Shown here: one piece after another, positions 19,772 to 20,256 of the stretch
Numbering within the stretch: position 1 is the first letter of the stretch
Layout of the letters: each line of letters opens with the position of its first letter
Source of the DNA: a virus
Virus record (IMG/VR): IMGVR_UViG_3300037042_002677
Span: 1 to 20,256 of that record
Reading direction: 5' to 3' (one strand)
Length of the DNA stretch: 20,256 nucleotides
Made by a program: the position numbers and the translations under genes
The notes under the pieces: generated by a model
The model's input: only the letters and a program-made list of their open reading frames with translations
Database searches by the model: none
Told to the model about the DNA's origin: nothing

Positions 19772-19900
19772 TTCCCCTCTGTACTTAGTTGTTATTGGCT
19801 GTACTCAAGACCAATATTCATCACATCTTCTATTAATTTAGAAGGAGACGCTCTGTGTGATTACAACTACCTGACCTTGGGAATCAGGAATGGTACATTA
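19772..19900 (-). repeat. structured RNA module, copy 3
   Basis: The outer helix is TGTAC/GTACA (19780-19784 with 19893-19897), one pair changed from G-C to A-T on both sides. The hairpin CCTGA/TCAGG (19870-19874 with 19884-19888) keeps the loop CCTTGGGAA but has a swapped C-G pair. The arm TAGTTGT/ACAACTA (19786-19792 with 19863-19869) carries a 70-base insert. TTCCC at 19772-19776 complements the loop. Confidence 0.75.
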
Positions 19901-19995
19901 CAACTACAGTATAAAGTCATAAAATCCCCAGGTATAAATACCGTAGATTCCAAATGCCTAACTCCTGTAGGTGTGGCTCATTATGCTTTCATGAG

Positions 19996-20256
19996 TTATT
20001 CCACGTTACGTTTGATTTTTCTTGGTGGAAGTGCTTCTACTTCCTTCATCAGTCTAGTTACATCATCCGGAGTTAGATGTCCTTCAACATCATTAGTAAC
20101 CGGAGTATCATATACTAACTCTGAATACTCATCACCAGGAGCCATATATATAACAGCAAGTTCATATAGTCCTTGTCTACCTCCATGGCTATAAGGACCA
20201 CGTATTACTGATACACCATAATGGTTATCAAAGAAGTGAAAGGCATATTCTGCTGG
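19996..20256 (-). CDS. 3' part of a conserved phage protein (paralogue of 17706 gene; cut by window edge)
   Basis: The minus-strand frame is open from the window edge to a TAA at 19996; 86 residues are visible. FDNHYGVSVIRGPYSHGG, LYELAVIYMAPG, VYDTPVTNDVEGHL and VTRLMKEVEALP align along their whole length with the 17706-17990 product, so the two genes are paralogues, with related DNA too (TAGTAACCGG shared at the VTND/VTSD codons). The C-terminal PPRKIKRNVE is an extra basic tail. The start is beyond the window. Function unknown. Confidence 0.85.
   Translation of the reverse strand, partial: PAEYAFHFFDNHYGVSVIRGPYSHGGRQGLYELAVIYMAPGDEYSELVYDTPVTNDVEGHLTPDDVTRLMKEVEALPPRKIKRNVE

Larger units (their letters stand above)
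18532..19900 (-). ncRNA. large structured noncoding RNA region (candidate new class)
   Basis: There is no credible ORF on either strand from 18514 to 19995. Two sampled 60-base lines contain 26 and 25 G/C (about 42%), against 18 of 60 in a sampled coding line. Perfect short hairpins are frequent: 18929-18946 (7 bp), 18891-18899 with 18948-18956 (9 bp), 18867-18873 with 18886-18892 (7 bp), 19271-19286 (6 bp), 19354-19368 and 19507-19520. On the minus strand AGAG-CTCT (18907-18918) and ACTTGTA-TACAAGT (18929-18946) have GAAA loops and CAGGA-TCCTG (19507-19520) has a GTAA loop. All three are GNRA, favouring minus-strand transcription, as do the flanking genes. Ends are uncertain; promoter and terminator were not found. 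Size and style recall GOLLD/ROOL RNAs, but no identity is claimed. Confidence 0.7.

Noticed and set aside
18532-19900. Cluster of tRNA or degraded tRNA genes (the minus-strand loop TTCCCAA looks like a Gly anticodon loop)
   Set aside because: There is no GGTTCRANNCC-type T-arm, no 7-bp acceptor stem and no D-arm around any copy, and the conserved 9-base loop and outer helix do not fit tRNA geometry.
18514-19995. CRISPR array or simple tandem repeat
   Set aside because: The repeated modules are unevenly spaced, diverge in sequence but not in pairing, and have no constant spacer length.
18514-19995. Pseudogene remains of a protein gene
   Set aside because: Minus-strand translation shows scattered stops and no recognisable protein fragment apart from the intact frame beginning at 19996. 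Pairing and covariation explain the sequence better.
19754-20194. 146-codon plus-strand ORF
   Set aside because: It covers RNA module 3 and is antisense to the partial conserved gene at 19996-20256, whose protein has a clear paralogue. The plus-strand translation has no recognisable features.

Overview
The window is about 30% G+C, densely packed and almost entirely read from the minus strand. It looks like part of the genome of a tailed phage of Bacteroidota, most likely crAss-like. No structural gene is present, so this assignment rests on four things: the replication and repair gene set (toprim primase, short DnaB-type helicase, Sak4-type ATPase, family-1 uracil-DNA glycosylase, SF2 helicase, metallophosphoesterase, HNH and GIY-YIG nucleases); many short genes of types common in gut Bacteroidota phages; Bacteroidota-type TAnnTTTG promoter boxes; and a Bacteroidota-type ClpS. 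TAG is used as an ordinary stop (for example after the glycosylase), so no stop recoding is evident.

Layout. 1-6422 (minus): a replication and recombination block that reads in transcription order uracil-DNA glycosylase, a conserved unknown next to the helicase, a small membrane protein, DnaB-type helicase, an unknown, Sak4-type ATPase, an acidic-tailed putative ssDNA-binding protein, a terminator, primase, a GIY-YIG nuclease and two further genes. 6423-8503: a switching zone with three plus-strand genes, including a metallophosphoesterase with a basic, possibly DNA-binding N-terminus, and one minus-strand NinB-like gene. A 32-base gap holds two face-to-face promoter boxes. 8451-11668 (minus): small accessory genes, many encoding single-span membrane microproteins, one exported four-cysteine protein, and a promoter with a repeated operator-like motif at 10414-10468. 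11656-15807 (minus): a helix-turn-helix protein, a ClpS homologue, an SF2 helicase, a NinG-like HNH nuclease, a second acidic-tailed protein, and good intrinsic terminators. 15961-18513 (minus): small hypothetical genes and a tRNA-Arg(UCU) followed by a predicted pseudoknot.

18514-19995 carries no believable gene for almost 1.5 kb. In a genome this compact that is striking. The stretch is richer in G+C than its surroundings (about 42% in the lines I counted, against about 30% in a coding line), is full of short perfect hairpins, and contains three copies of a three-way-junction module whose helices are kept by compensatory base changes. Several hairpin loops are GNRA only if the minus strand is the RNA. 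I read it as a large, apparently undescribed structured noncoding RNA, comparable in style to the GOLLD and ROOL RNAs of phages. On its upstream side lies a truncated paralogue (19996-20256) of the gene at 17706-17990, so a duplicated gene brackets the RNA region.

Nearly every gene pair on the minus strand overlaps by 1-20 bases or is separated by a few bases (TAATG and ATGA junctions). This implies long, translationally coupled operons broken by the intrinsic terminators listed. I saw no strong Shine-Dalgarno pattern, as expected for Bacteroidota.
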